Shown piece after piece: positions 25,888 to 38,200 of a stretch of DNA of 64,000 nucleotides. The DNA lies in the NCBI GenBank assembly GCA_008638375.1, contig CM018035.1:37566824-37630823 (forward strand), in the 5' to 3' direction. Both the position numbers and the translations under genes were made by a program. Positions within the stretch are counted from its first letter, which is position 1, and each line of letters begins with the position of its first letter. The stretch is from Nyssa sinensis. Lineage: Eukaryota > Streptophyta > Magnoliopsida > Cornales > Nyssaceae. The notes beneath the pieces are model-generated. The model was not told the origin of the DNA and ran no database searches. It saw only the letters and a list, made by a program, of their open reading frames with translations.

Positions 25888-28800
25888 CTATGAAAATAAA
25901 TGCGGGTACTTGGCGCGCATATCATCTTCTCGCTCCCAAGTAGCCTCTTCCATTCGGTGATTCCTCCACAGAACTTTGACTAATGGAATAGTCTTGTTCC
26001 GTAGCACCTGATCTCGACGATCCAAAATCTGAACTGGATGCTCTATGTAACTCAGATTTTCCTGGACGTCTAGCGGTTCGTGCTCGATCACTTGATCTGC
26101 ACTCTTTATACACTTCCTTAGCATCGAGACATGAAACACATTGTGAACATGTGCTAACTCCGATGGTAAGGCAAGCTCGTAAGCTACGGGTCCAACCCTC
26201 TTCGTGATCCTGAATGGCCCAATGTATCTGGGGCCAAGCTTTCCCCTCTTGCCAAACCTGACCACCCCTTTCATGGGTGACACTTTCAAGTACACATAAT
26301 CGTCTTTCGCAAACTCTAAGTCTCGTCGGTGAACATTTGCATAGCTTTTCTGTCGACTTTGAGTTGCTAATAAACGCTGTCGGATCAGTTGTATCTTTTG
26401 TGCGGTCTGTTCCACTATCTCCGGCCCATAGAGTCTCCTTTCTCCCACCTCTGTCCAACATAGTGGTGATCGGCACTTCCTGCCGTATAATGCCTCATAT
26501 GGTGCCATACCAATACTAGCTTGATAGCTATTATTGTACGTGAACTCGACCAATGGCAACTGATCTTCCCAACTTCCTTCAAAGTCTATGACACAAAAAC
26601 GCAGTAAGTCTTCTAAAGTCTGTATCGTCCTCTCCGACTGGCCGTCGGTCTCGGGATGATACGCAGTGCTAAGACTCAGTTCCGTGCCCATAGCTTGTTG
26701 TAGTCCTTTCCAGAATCGTGATACGAACCGGGGGTCCCTATCAGAAACAATCGATACTGGAACTCCGTGAAGTCTAACTATTTCTCTGATGTATAGCTCA
26801 GCTAGTCGCTGAAGAGATTGTGTCGTCTTGGTTGCCAGGAAGTGAGCTGTCTTTGTTAATCTGTCCACGATAACCCAGATAGAGTCACTCCCCCTGACTG
26901 TCTTTGGCAATCCCGACACAAAGTCCATCGTGATGTGTTCCCACTTCCATTCAGGAATGGGCAGTGACTGCAGAAGTCCTCCAGGCTTCTGATGTTCCAC
27001 CTTAATTTGCTGGCACTTGGCACATCGTGCTATGTACTCAGCTATATGACGTTTCATCCCGGACCACCAATAAGTATCCTTAACATTGTGATACATTTTG
27101 GTGCCTCCTGGATGTAAGGCAAATTTCGAACTGTGTGCCTCATCGAGAATCTCTTTCTTGATCTCAGGCACATCGGGTACGCAGATCCTATCCTGATAAT
27201 ACAATATCCCATCTCTCACTGTGTACTCGGAATCTATGCCTGTCTTGATTCCTTGAAGAAGCTTAGCCAACTTCTCATCCTGAGTCTGCTGTCCCCTGAT
27301 CTTGTCCACAATCGACAACCCGACTGTGACGTTGGCACATAGTGCCTTGGAACTGGGCAGAACTATCTCTATTTCCATGTCGTCCAATTCCTTCAGTAAT
27401 TCCGTCTGTGTTGTCAACAGGAAAGCTAAACTTCCTGATGACTTCCGACTCAGAGCGTCAGCTACCACATTCGCCTTTCCTGGGTGGTACTGTATGTTGA
27501 CCTCATAGTCTTTTAATAACTCCAACCAACGGCGTTGTCTCATATTGAGCTCCTTCTGTGTAAACAGATACTTGAGGCTCTTATGATCGGTGAAGATTTC
27601 GCACGTGGTTCCATATAGATAGTGCCTCCATATCTTCAAAGCGAAGACAATGGCTGCTAGCTCAAGGTCATGTGTCGGATAATTCCCCTCGTGGGGTCTC
27701 AACTGTCGGGAAGCATAAGCTACCACTTTTCCGTTCTGCATTAACACACACCCTAAGCCCTTGTATGAAGCATCACTATAAATCACAAAACCATCGGTTC
27801 CTTCTGGCACTGTCAATATAGGAGCCGTAACCAGACGCTTCTTCAGCTCTTGGAAACTCTTTTCTTGCTCCTCTGTCCATACAAAAGGAACACCTTTCCG
27901 GGTCAGTTTGGTAATAGGCGTAGCTATCTTGGAGAAGTCCTGGACAAATCTCCTATAGTAGCCTGCTAACCCCATGAAACTTCGCACCTCCGTGACACTC
28001 GTAGGTTGAGGCCAATTCATGATTGCCTCGATCTTCTGGGAATCAACAGAGATTCCCTCTTTACTGATCACGTGTCCCAGAAATGCTATACTAGGAAGCC
28101 AGAATTCGCATTTCTTCAGCTTAGCATACAACTTCTGCTCCCCTAACTTCTGTAGCACTCTCCTCAGATGTACCTCGTGTTCTTCCTGGTTCTTAGAGTA
28201 AACCAAGATGTCGTCTATAAACACAATCACGAAGTCATCCAAGTACGGCTTGAACACACGGTTCATCATATCCATGAATGCAGCTGGGGCATTGGTCACC
28301 CCAAATGGCATAACAAGGAACTCGTAGTGTCCATACCGTGTCCTAAATGCTGTCTTCTGAATGTCAGTGGGCCTGACCTTCAGCTGATGATAACCGGACC
28401 TCAGATCGATCTTCGAGAACACCTGGGCCCCTTTCAACTGGTCGAACAAATCATCCACTCTGGGCAGTGGATATCTGTTCCGGATGGTAACTTTGTTCAA
28501 CTCACGATAGTCGATACACAGTCTCATAGTTCCATCCTTTTTCTTTACGAACAATACAGGTGCACCCCATGGTGACGAGCTGGGTCGTATGAAACCCTTG
28601 TCCAATAATTCCTGCAACTGGAGCTTCAGCTCCTTCAGCTCTGTCGGTGCCATCCTATATGGAGTCTTGGATATCGGAGTAGTGCCCGGCAATATGTCGA
28701 TACAAAACTCGATCTCTCTGTCTATGGGCATTCCTGGAAGATCATCCAAGAACACTCCGGAAAATTCCCTAGCAATGGGAATATTTTCTAACTCAGGCTG

Positions 28801-30403
28801 CTGAGAGTTAGTGTCTTGAACACTACATAAGAATCCGTGGCATCCCTTTCGAAGCAGACGCCTCGCTTGGATAGAGGAAACAAAGTAGGGTGGGGAAGCC
28901 ACTCCTGTCCCCTCAAAGTCAACTGTCGGAAACTGTGGATTCCGTATGAGAACTCGTTTGGCCATACAGTCTATCGTAGCATAATTGGCAGCCAGCCAAT
29001 CCATTCCAAGGATAACATCGAATCCACAAATTTCCAAAGGTATAAGGTCAGCCAATAAGTGTGTATCCCCAATCTGTATCCCACAATTCCTATACATGGT
29101 ATCCCCCAACAATGATTTCCCCGATGGTATAGAAACATTCAGTAAATACCCTAAGGGTTCTGTTACTAGGTTCAGTCTAGCAGCATATGTAGGGGATATA
29201 AATGAATGTGTAGATCCAGTGTCAAATAAAACATGAGCAGGCTGTGAGCATACTAAAAGAGTACCTGCGACTACAGAGGTTGTAGCCTGCACGTCTCCTG
29301 GTAAAAGGGAGAAAACCCGTCCTGCCTGCTGCTGGACGTTCCCCTGTCCACTCCTTTGGGCTGGAGGTCTAGGTGGTGCTGTTCCAGTGGTTGGTGCCTT
29401 TACTGAAGCAATACTGGGCATGGCCTGATCCTTCTGAGGACATTCTCTTGCAAAATGTCCCTCCTGACCACAGTAGTAACAAGCGTTGCTGTCCTTGAGA
29501 CACTGGCCTTTATGGATCTTATTGCAACGAGAGCACTTGGCTGCCCCCTTTTTGTTGCCTTGTTTCTTCTGACCCGATCCCTGTCGCCTGTGATGTGGCT
29601 CCAGGTCTGGTAAATGTAGATCCATGTTCTGAAGTAGAAGGCCCTTGCCTCTTTTTCTGATTGCTGCCCTGCTTCAAGTTTCCTTTTCTCTTGGCGAATT
29701 CCTCGCCACTCCTTTCTATGACTCGAGCTGTCTCCACTACATCATCATAAGTAGTCAGTCGATGGGACACCAGTCTATCTTTAATAGGCCACCTCAGTCC
29801 TTCCTCAAATTTGCGAGCCTTCAAGTCCTCGGTACTGATAGCACCAGGGGCAAATCTGGCCAACTCAGTAAATTTGGCCTCGTATTGCTCTACTGTCATT
29901 CCCCCCTGTTGCAGTACCATGAACTCTGCAACCCTTCGATTTCTTACTTCTTGGGAGAAGTACTTCTTGTTGAAGATATCAGTGAATCGTTGCCAGTTCA
30001 TGTCTGGCTCTTTATCTTCCTCTATCATCCACCATTTGTGTGCCATTCCTTTGAGCATATATGTGGCATAGGCCACTTTTTGAACTTCAGTGCATATCAG
30101 GATTTTAAAGATCCTGTTCATTTCTAGTAACCACTCCTCAGCTACAGTGGCTCCGCCTGTACCGTCGAAAGTCGGGGGTTTCATTTTCTGAAACCGCTCA
30201 TATAAGTATGCAGCATCTCGCTCGTTTCCTGGACGATTCCCTGCATTGTCGCCTGCATTGACAGGCTGCTCCTGTGGTACTGGCTGTGCTGGTTGGTTAG
30301 CACCAGCCCGAATCTGTGGCAGACTTTCAATGATAGTCCGCATCATTCTTTCTAGCTGTTCTAAACGATCCATAGGCAACGGACCTTGCCTCGTGTTTAC
30401 CAT
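25888..30403 (-). CDS. gag-pol polyprotein, right family A copy, one frame break
   Basis: Same protein as the left copy and close to intact. Start is the ATG at 30401-30403 (MVNTRQG). Gag is open until a one-nucleotide length gain near 29580, just before the zinc knuckles. From there one uninterrupted frame of about 1240 codons runs to the stop at 25888. In that frame: zinc knuckles from about residue 31, protease DTG at 135, reverse transcriptase with LCIDYREL and FIDD at about 470, RNase H with YSDAS, integrase (HHCC, then D, D, E with [19 protein letters not shown]), the GPY/F module with GPRYIGPF, and a chromodomain ending [15 protein letters not shown]. These features fit Tekay-type chromoviruses. 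The break lies where some families use a frameshift between Gag and Pol, but the left copy reads straight through it, so a recent indel or sequencing error is likelier. Confidence 0.9.
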
Positions 30404-30416
30404 GACTGTGAATAGA

Positions 30417-30500
30417 ATCAATGAAGCTAACCAATGAGATAACCAGTGAGATAACCAATGAAATAACCAGTGAAAGAATCAATGAAGTAACCAGTCAATG
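30417..30500. repeat. 12-bp tandem repeat in the leader of the right family A copy
   Basis: Same array as at 22281-22364, with units of the form aaccartgarat. The remaining leader to 30581 shows nothing recognisable. Confidence 0.8.
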
Positions 30501-30581
30501 TGTAAGACAAAAATAAATGTCAGTCATATCTAGCAGTCTTAACTCTAGTCCTATCTCCCATGACTCACTATCGAACCTATA

Positions 30582-30593
30582 GCTCTGATACCA
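30582..30593 (-). promoter_or_regulatory. Primer binding site (initiator tRNA-Met), right family A copy
   Basis: TGGTATCAGAGC on the minus strand, three bases from LTR 3, which is therefore this copy's 5' LTR. Confidence 0.95.
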
Positions 30594-30596
30594 AGC

Positions 30597-33500
30597 TGTC
30601 ACGACCCGAAACCCACCCTATGCGGATCTCGTGTCGCGGGGCCGACCCGAAGGCCGTCCCTACTTTTTCCGTTCCTGTATCATAGTACTAATATGCAATG
30701 TACTAAAAATTTAAAACAATAAACAGCGGAAGTCATTTATCAGTTACAGTAATCCAGCGGAAGTCTTTTTAAATACATTAAACAGCGGAAATCTATTAAT
30801 ACATGACATAGTTCTACAAATTCAAAATGAGAACTAAACCGTAACCAGCACCCGGGGGTGGTGAATACATGGGAGAACTAACATAGACTGATACAATGCT
30901 TCAAAATATCCCCCTACGCTCTCAGACTCCTACTGGGGTCTCGCAGCGTCATCACCTGAAATGGGGGTAAATGGGGTGGAATGAGCTACAAAGCTCAGTA
31001 AGTAAAACAGATCTCCAACACTGGTATCGATGATCAATGTGTATCCATGAATAGATAATGATAGCCAATCATAAGGAAGGAGATGCTGTGATAGCCAATG
31101 AACATAATTGCCACGAGGGCCAATGGAACAATTGCCACGAGGGCCAATGAAAGTAATCACAATACACAATCAGAAGTAAGTAGTGTAAAATGAAAATATA
31201 ACAACAATGAAGTACTGCCACAATGAACCGATCACAATCAAATCAATCAATGCAAGTCTTTCGAGACTTGAAGAATTATAAGGAACAGTGCCATTCAATC
31301 AATTAAGTTCTGTCAATCATAAGAGATGCTGTTATTCTGTTTCAGGGCTCGGCAGACCCTCGATCTTTTGGGGCCCGGCATACCCCCCAGTCAATTCCAA
31401 TAATTTGCCATTTGTCCGTTCACGGACTTGACCCGTAGGTCCTATTTAATCAGATAGCATCAGATGGTTGTTGTGACTGAGCACAACTCCCGTGTCCATA
31501 AACATGTCATGATCATAGTAATTCCATAGAATATAAAAATGGAATATCATTCATTCAATGAGGATACAGTAGTAGGCCTTTCAAGGCATGGTTCAACATG
31601 ATAACAATGATATAGCAATCAATCAAGGTCCACTAGATAGAACAATATCACAAAGTGGATAGCAATAACATAGGTGCTTTCAAAGCACAGTGAAACATGA
31701 TAACAGTGATACATCAGTCAATAATATGTCCACAAGATAGAAAATATCGAAAAGTGGAACACAAGGATATCAATACTTTCAAGAGTACGAGTTTGGCAGT
31801 AAAAGAATAAACTTGGCTTGTGGGAACACCACATGTAAGAGAAAGTGATCCACTTACCTCTATCGTGCCTTCTATCTTAGAAATCCGTGAGTATACCCTT
31901 GCCTTTTGAGTTCCCTATATATCAGTGAATACGTTTCAGAATAAATACTATTCATCAAAGTTTATGCTTTTCTATCATAAGTATTTCAAATACTATTTTA
32001 GACTTTACCATTGAGTCCGGAATGCCGAAGAAAGTCGGTTTAGGCTTTCGCGGAATTCCATTTGGACTTTTGTACTAAAAGGGCAAAATAGTCATTTTGC
32101 ACTTTTACGGTATTTTATCCTTCGGGGTTCCGTCTCGTAAAACGGACCCCACCATTGGACTCAGAACGTCCGAGATAATAGGTTTTGACTATTCATTTGT
32201 GTCGTTTGGACTTCGTTTGACCTCTTTTTGGAATAGGGGCATTATTGTAAAATTAATATTTAATTAATTTTTTATACTTTGGGCAACAGTGAAATTTCCC
32301 AAACTATTTGGGGCCGGTTTATAATTCCCATAAGCTGCGGTCTGAACCAGTTGGTTCAGACCTAAAAACCCTAGACCGGTCCACTCTTGCCCTGAACCAA
32401 ACGGTTCACCTTCATTCAAGAACCGGATTTCAATAACCCAATTCCCTATCCTTATCCCTGTTTCGGTTAACCCCAAAACCCAATTTCTATTTATTATTCC
32501 TGCAACCAAACATGCCCAAATCCATTTAATTAGAAACCCAAAACGACACAGCTTCGGTCCGTTTCATATCCGGTCGGGTACCGACCCGATCCGAACCCGG
32601 ATCCATCCCAGTTTTGACCCGATAGCCCCACGCTTTTCCGATCGTCTTCCCCACGTCTCCGGTAGGGTTCCGGCGTGCACAGTCACCTTCTCCGGCGACG
32701 GTGACCCATTTTCCGGTGAGATTTCGGCCCTTTTTAAATGTCATTTTCTTCCCCTTCTCCTAAGGATTTCAAATCCATTTTCCATTTCCTTTAAATCCCT
32801 TCATAACTTCACGAAATAGAGCCTAAGGATCTCCGGCCGACTTTCCGGTGACCCATATCCTTCCTATTTCGTGACTATTTGTACACTGTTTTGACCCTAA
32901 TCCATTAGAAATGGTTTCCTGCACCTCTAAGGATTATTTCCATAAACAAACATCAAAGTTTTAAGCATGAATTCATGGAACCCGAAATTATCCATGAAAC
33001 CTGCAACTGCCATATTCTCCATGGTTTCTCAACCGTTTTCATGATTCTTTTTGCATTAAAACCTATATTTCATGCTTGTTTAGACCTATATAATTACATA
33101 CAAGCTTCATGCTTTAAATTGTAAAAACAGAATTAAAACCACTCACCTGGGTGTTCGGATTTAGCCCACTGTGACCTTCCAACTTTCCTATTTATGCTCC
33201 TGAATTCTTTGCCAAGATGTTCTCTCAACTTTGGTCTTGTTTGTGCCTTTAAACCCACACCCGTAGGCTTATATTTGTAGAGAGAGTTTCCACCGCCTCT
33301 CTCTCTTTTCTCTCTCTCTCTCTCGGTTCCTCCCCCTTCTATGGCCTCTTTCCTTGACCCAGAACCTGTGCTCTCTCTGCCAAATGCAACCTTTGCATTA
33401 AATGGCTTGGAGACTTGTGGGGCACTTATGTATATATATATATATATATATCATATTATATATATATATAACACACCCATTTCTCATATAGCCGACACAT

Positions 33501-33973
33501 ACACTCTCCTTTGGTGCTTGCATACTGCCCAAGGCAGTTCCCCTTTTTCCTTTTCCCTTTCTTTTTGTTTCTTATGTAAATATATACATATATACATAAT
33601 TACATCATACATGTATAATACATTATATATTATACATATATACACATGAAATACACTTTTTTTATACATGTATATACATGCATATGTGGAGGTCTAATTC
33701 TATTTTAAATCATATTTGCATACACTGATTTCAATCAAGCTACGTATCTACATTCACGTATGCATGCATGGGAATGCGTGCATGCACGCATTTCGATGCA
33801 ATGCCCTGTGATGCTCGGGTGTTACCCAGCCTTGGTCATTCATTTCCGTGATTACAGTCTCCAATCTTTCATTTCCATGAGAATACTATGACATTCATAT
33901 CTTATCGTTTAAGTTACATGTTTTAACCGACCTACCTCGGTATACGTGACGTATCCCGGGTCGGGGTATTACA
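30597..33973 (-). mobile_element. Family A LTR 3 (5' LTR of right copy)
   Basis: 3377 bp, ending ggtcggggtattaca. It agrees with LTR 1 at most sites where LTR 2 differs, but has private changes near 30789, 31149, 31177 and 31871. Followed directly by the target duplication. Confidence 0.93.
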
Positions 33974-33978
33974 CCCGG
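33974..33978. repeat. Target duplication cccgg, right copy
   Basis: Exact match to 14318-14322. After it, element B's LTR continues with acccgacccgaacag. Confidence 0.92.
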
Positions 33979-35174
33979 ACCCGACCCGAACAGTCCCCCT
34001 TCTTCCCCGTTTTTCCGATGAGACACCAGTAGGGTTCCGGCGCCTTCTCCGGCGCCGGCGAAATTTTTCCGGTGAGATTTTCATGGTTTCTGAATGTGGT
34101 TCTCTTCAGTTTTTCACGTAGATTCCATATCTAAGGTTGGTTTTGGATCTAAGCCACTAGATCTTCATGAAATAGGGTTCAAAGATTCCGGTCAACACTC
34201 CGGCCGACCCTACTCTTTCATTTTCGTGACTTTTTGGTCACGGTTTAATCTCCATTTTTACCTTAAAGTGTTTCTGCACTATGGAGGAACAATTTCTCAT
34301 TCCCAAAACCAAGTTTTTTTATCAAAAATTCCCACCCAACCGATTATCCTACGTGACCTGCAACTCAATGTTTCTCTCTCATTTCTTAATCGTTTTCTTT
34401 CATTCTTTTTGCAAAATGAACCTTACAACATGCTCTTTAAGATCCTATACATCAAATTAATTATTATGCTTAAAAAAAATAAAACAGAACTGGGTCACTT
34501 ACGGTTTTTTGTTGGGTTTCTCCTTCTAGCCGTGCACCTCCTCCACCTTCTGGTTCCAAGCTTGAATCAAGTACCAAGACTCCTTCTTTCCAGAACTCTC
34601 TTTCTCTCTCTCGCTTTCTATTTTTCTTTTCCTTCTCTTCTCCCAACCGAGACCAACATATATACACTAACACATCCACTCCCTCACGTCTCCCACCACC
34701 AGCCCCTTTGTTTGACCTCTTTCCCTCTGCTCAGCCACCCTTGCTCTTCCCCAATGCACTTTGCATTAAATGCAAAGCTGCCCTATATATACCTATATAT
34801 ATATATATATATATACCACTCATTACACACACACTAGACACACACTCAACCGACACCACACACACACACACACGGTCTGTTGCACACATCCAGTGCACAC
34901 ATGCACTGCTATATATATATACATATACATATACATATTCACTTATACATGTACACATATTATTCTACACATATACACATACATATAATATCCCACACAT
35001 ATAAATGCTACACATACATAACACCCATGCATTCCATAATCATATACACATTACATTAATTTCACATTTTTAATAATAACAATAATATTATTAATAATAA
35101 CAATAATGAATAATAATAATAATAATAACCACAAAATTTTTATATATAAAAAAAAATATTTTGGGGTTATTACA
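33979..35174 (-). mobile_element. Element B 3' LTR, second part
   Basis: Continues 12461-14322 and ends ggggttattaca. Colinear with 45439-46635 of the 5' LTR. Contains TA, CA and AAT-type microsatellites near its end (34796-35130). Confidence 0.9.
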
Positions 35175-35187
35175 TCCTTCCCTCCTT
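35175..35187 (-). promoter_or_regulatory. Polypurine tract of element B
   Basis: aaggagggaagga on the minus strand directly abuts the 3' LTR. Confidence 0.85.
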
Positions 35188-35208
35188 AAAGAAATTTCAT
35201 CCCGAAAT

Positions 35209-38200
35209 TTAAAATAAAATACATGAAGGATCAAACAACTCGGGATACCTAGTACGGACCTCGGCCTCACGCTCCCAAGTAGCCTCCTCAGCCCCATGAT
35301 GGTTCCAACGAACCTTGACCAAAGAGATGGTCCTGCCTTGCAAAACCTGGTCCCTCGAGTCCAATATCTCCACGGGCCTCTGGTCATAAGAAGCGTCGCC
35401 CTCTAGCTGAAGATCTACCCAATCTAATACATGGGAGGGGTCAGGCTAGTACTTCCTCAGCATCGACACATGAAAGACATCATGAACTCCAGATAGCTGC
35501 GGTGGTAATGCCAGCTTATAAGCCACTTCACCAACCCTTCCAAGAATCTCAAAGGGGCCTATAAATCGTGGCGACAGCTTCCCACCTCGCCCAAATCTCC
35601 TCAAACCTCGTCTTGGAGATACCTTGAGGAACATATGGTCCCCCACCTCGAATGACAAGGGCCGCCGCCTCCTATTTGCATAACTCCTCTAGCGACTCTG
35701 GGCTGTCAACAATCGCTGCCTGATCACCTGTATCTTGTCCGTGGTCTCACGGACTATATCAGGTCCCAAGGCGGCTGTCTCTCCCACCTCAGTCCAACAC
35801 ACCGGGGAATGGCACGGCCTACCATACAATGCCTCAAATGGTGCCATCTCAATACTGGACTGGTAGTTGTTGTTGTAGGCAAACTCGACCAAGGCAAGGT
35901 GATCCTCCCAGCTACCTCTAAAGTCCATGACACAGGCCCTGAGCATATCCTCCAAGATCTGAATAGTGCGCTCTGACTGGCCATCCGTTTGTGGGTGGAA
36001 GGCAGTACTAAACTGCAGCTGGGTCCCCAAGGCTATTTGGAGGCTCTGCCAGAACCGTGCAGTGAAACGTGGGTCTCTGTCAGAAACAATGGATACCGGA
36101 ACCCCATGTAGTCGCACTATCTCTCGAATGTACAACCTACTGAGGGTGTCTGATGAGTCGGTCACTCTGATTGGTAAGAAATGGGCGGACTTCATCAACC
36201 TGTCCACAATAACCCAAACCGCATCATGGCCCTTGGCGACTTCGGAAGACCCATCACAAAATCCATGGTAACATGCTCCCACTTCCACTCGGCTACTGGT
36301 AATGGCTATAGCAAACCTCCAGGCCTCTGGTGCTCAGCCTTCACCTGCTGGCACGTGAGACACCTAGCCACAAACTGTGCCACATCTGCCTTCATCCCAG
36401 TCCACCAATACTGACGACGCAGATCATGATACATCTTGGTGCCCCCTAGGTGCACCGCTAGGCGTGAATGATGGAAATCCCTAAGGACATCAGTCCTAAG
36501 AGACTTAGGAACGAAGACTCTACCCCTGTATCTCAAGCCAAGGTCAGAATGGACTGTCCATCCCTCAAATCCCTTAGGGCTAGCAATCTGTGCTCTAATC
36601 TACTCAGCCTCAGTATCCTGCAACTGTGCCTCTATAACTTTGGTCAGAAGGGTAGGCTGTGCACATAGGCTGAACAGTGTGGCCCGTCCCTCAGACTCGG
36701 TAAGCTCTAAGTCAAACTCCCCAATAGCTCCCATCATCTCCCACTCTCTAATGGCTATGCTGGCTATAGTGCTCCTCGGTCTCCGACTGAGTGCATCAGC
36801 TACGACGTTGGCCTTCCCAGGATGGTACTGAAGGTCAAAGTCGTAATCCTCTAGATACTCCATCCATCTCCTCTATCGGAGGTTCAAATCCTTTTGTGTA
36901 AAAATATATCTGAGGCTTTTGTGATCCGAGAACACCTCAAATCTCACCCCATATAAATAGTGTCGCCAACTCTTAAGTGCAAAGATGACGGCAGCTAACT
37001 CTAAATCGTCGGTGGGGTAGTTCTTCTCATGGCTCTTCAACTAGCGAGAACCATAGGCTACTACCCTGCCTTCCTGCATCAGCACACAACCCAATCCCTT
37101 TCGGGAAGCATCACAGTACACAGTATAACCCAGGCCTCCCTCAGGGATAACCAGGACGGGCGCTGAAGTCAGTCTCCTCTTCAGCTCCTGAAATGACTGT
37201 TCACAGTCGTCGGTCCACTGAAACCTGATGCCCTTGCGCGTCAGACGGGTCATCGGCGCGGCAAGGCGAGAAAATCCCTCCACAAAACGGCGGTAGGACC
37301 CTGCTAACCCCAAGAAGCTCCGTATCTCAAACACATTCTTCGGCCTCTCCCAACTCATAACAGAGTTAATCTTAGAAGGGTCAACAGATACTCTACTCCA
37401 AGACACGACATGGCCCAAGAACTGTACCTCCTGAAGCCAGAACTCGCACTTTGAGAGCTTGGCAAATAGTCTGTGCTCTCTCAAGATTTGTAACACAGTC
37501 CGTAGGTAGAAGGCATGCTCATCCTCGGAAGGTGAGTAAATCAAAATATCATCCACAAACACCACTACGAACTGATCTATGTACTGGCCAAAAACACGGT
37601 GCATCAAGTCCATGAATGCCGCTGGGGCATTCGTCACACCAAATGGCATCACCACAAACTTATAGTGACCATAGCGAGTGCGGAAAGCTGTCTTTGCTAT
37701 GTCCTTCTCTCGCACCCTCAACTGGTGATACCCCGATCGAAAATCAATCTTCGAGAAGAATCTCGAACCTCTCAACTGATCAAATAAGTCATCGATCCTG
37801 GGTAACGGGTACTTGTTCTTAATAGTCACCCGGTTTAGCCTCCGGTAGTCCACACATAACCGCAATGTCCTGTCCTTCTTCTTCGCAAACAGTGCTGAGG
37901 CACCCCAAGGAAAAGTGCTAAGACGGATAAACCCCTTACCCTGTAGGTCAGTCAACTGCTCCTTCAGCTCTCTCAACTCTGCTGGAGCCATGCGGTAAGG
38001 TGGGATAGAAATGGGTACAGTACCGGGGATAAGCTCTATGGTAAACTCTACCTCCCGCCTCGGTGGCAAACTAGTCAAGTTGTCGGGAAAAACATCGGGA
38101 AACTCATTTACTATCTGTGGTAACACAACCCCTATAGCCTCACTATCCCCTGCAATCAAACTAGCCAGCATATAACTATGGGCTCCCCAACTCCTAGAGT

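Larger units (their letters stand above)
14323..33973 (-). mobile_element. Family A tandem retrotransposon: LTR-interior-LTR-interior-LTR
   Basis: Three near-identical LTRs (14323-17700, 22461-25839, 30597-33973) share two interiors (17701-22460, 25840-30596). Each interior has a polypurine tract on its left and a tRNA-Met primer site on its right, so both halves are complete minus-strand elements sharing the middle LTR. The whole is flanked by one exact target duplication (cccgg), and element B's LTR continues on both sides. No cccgg flanks the middle LTR. Such arrays are known products of recombination between LTRs; the finding on the middle LTR argues that a simple crossover does not explain this one. 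Confidence 0.93.

Noticed and set aside
29570..29590. Programmed frameshift between Gag and Pol in the right family A copy
   Set aside because: The left copy reads through this place in one frame, so the difference is more simply a single-base indel or sequencing error.
34094..34837. Plus-strand frame of 247 codons
   Set aside because: It runs through element B's LTR antisense to the element and ends in CA/TA repeats; the colinear stretches at 43910 and 45569 are frame-shifted, so it is not conserved as protein.
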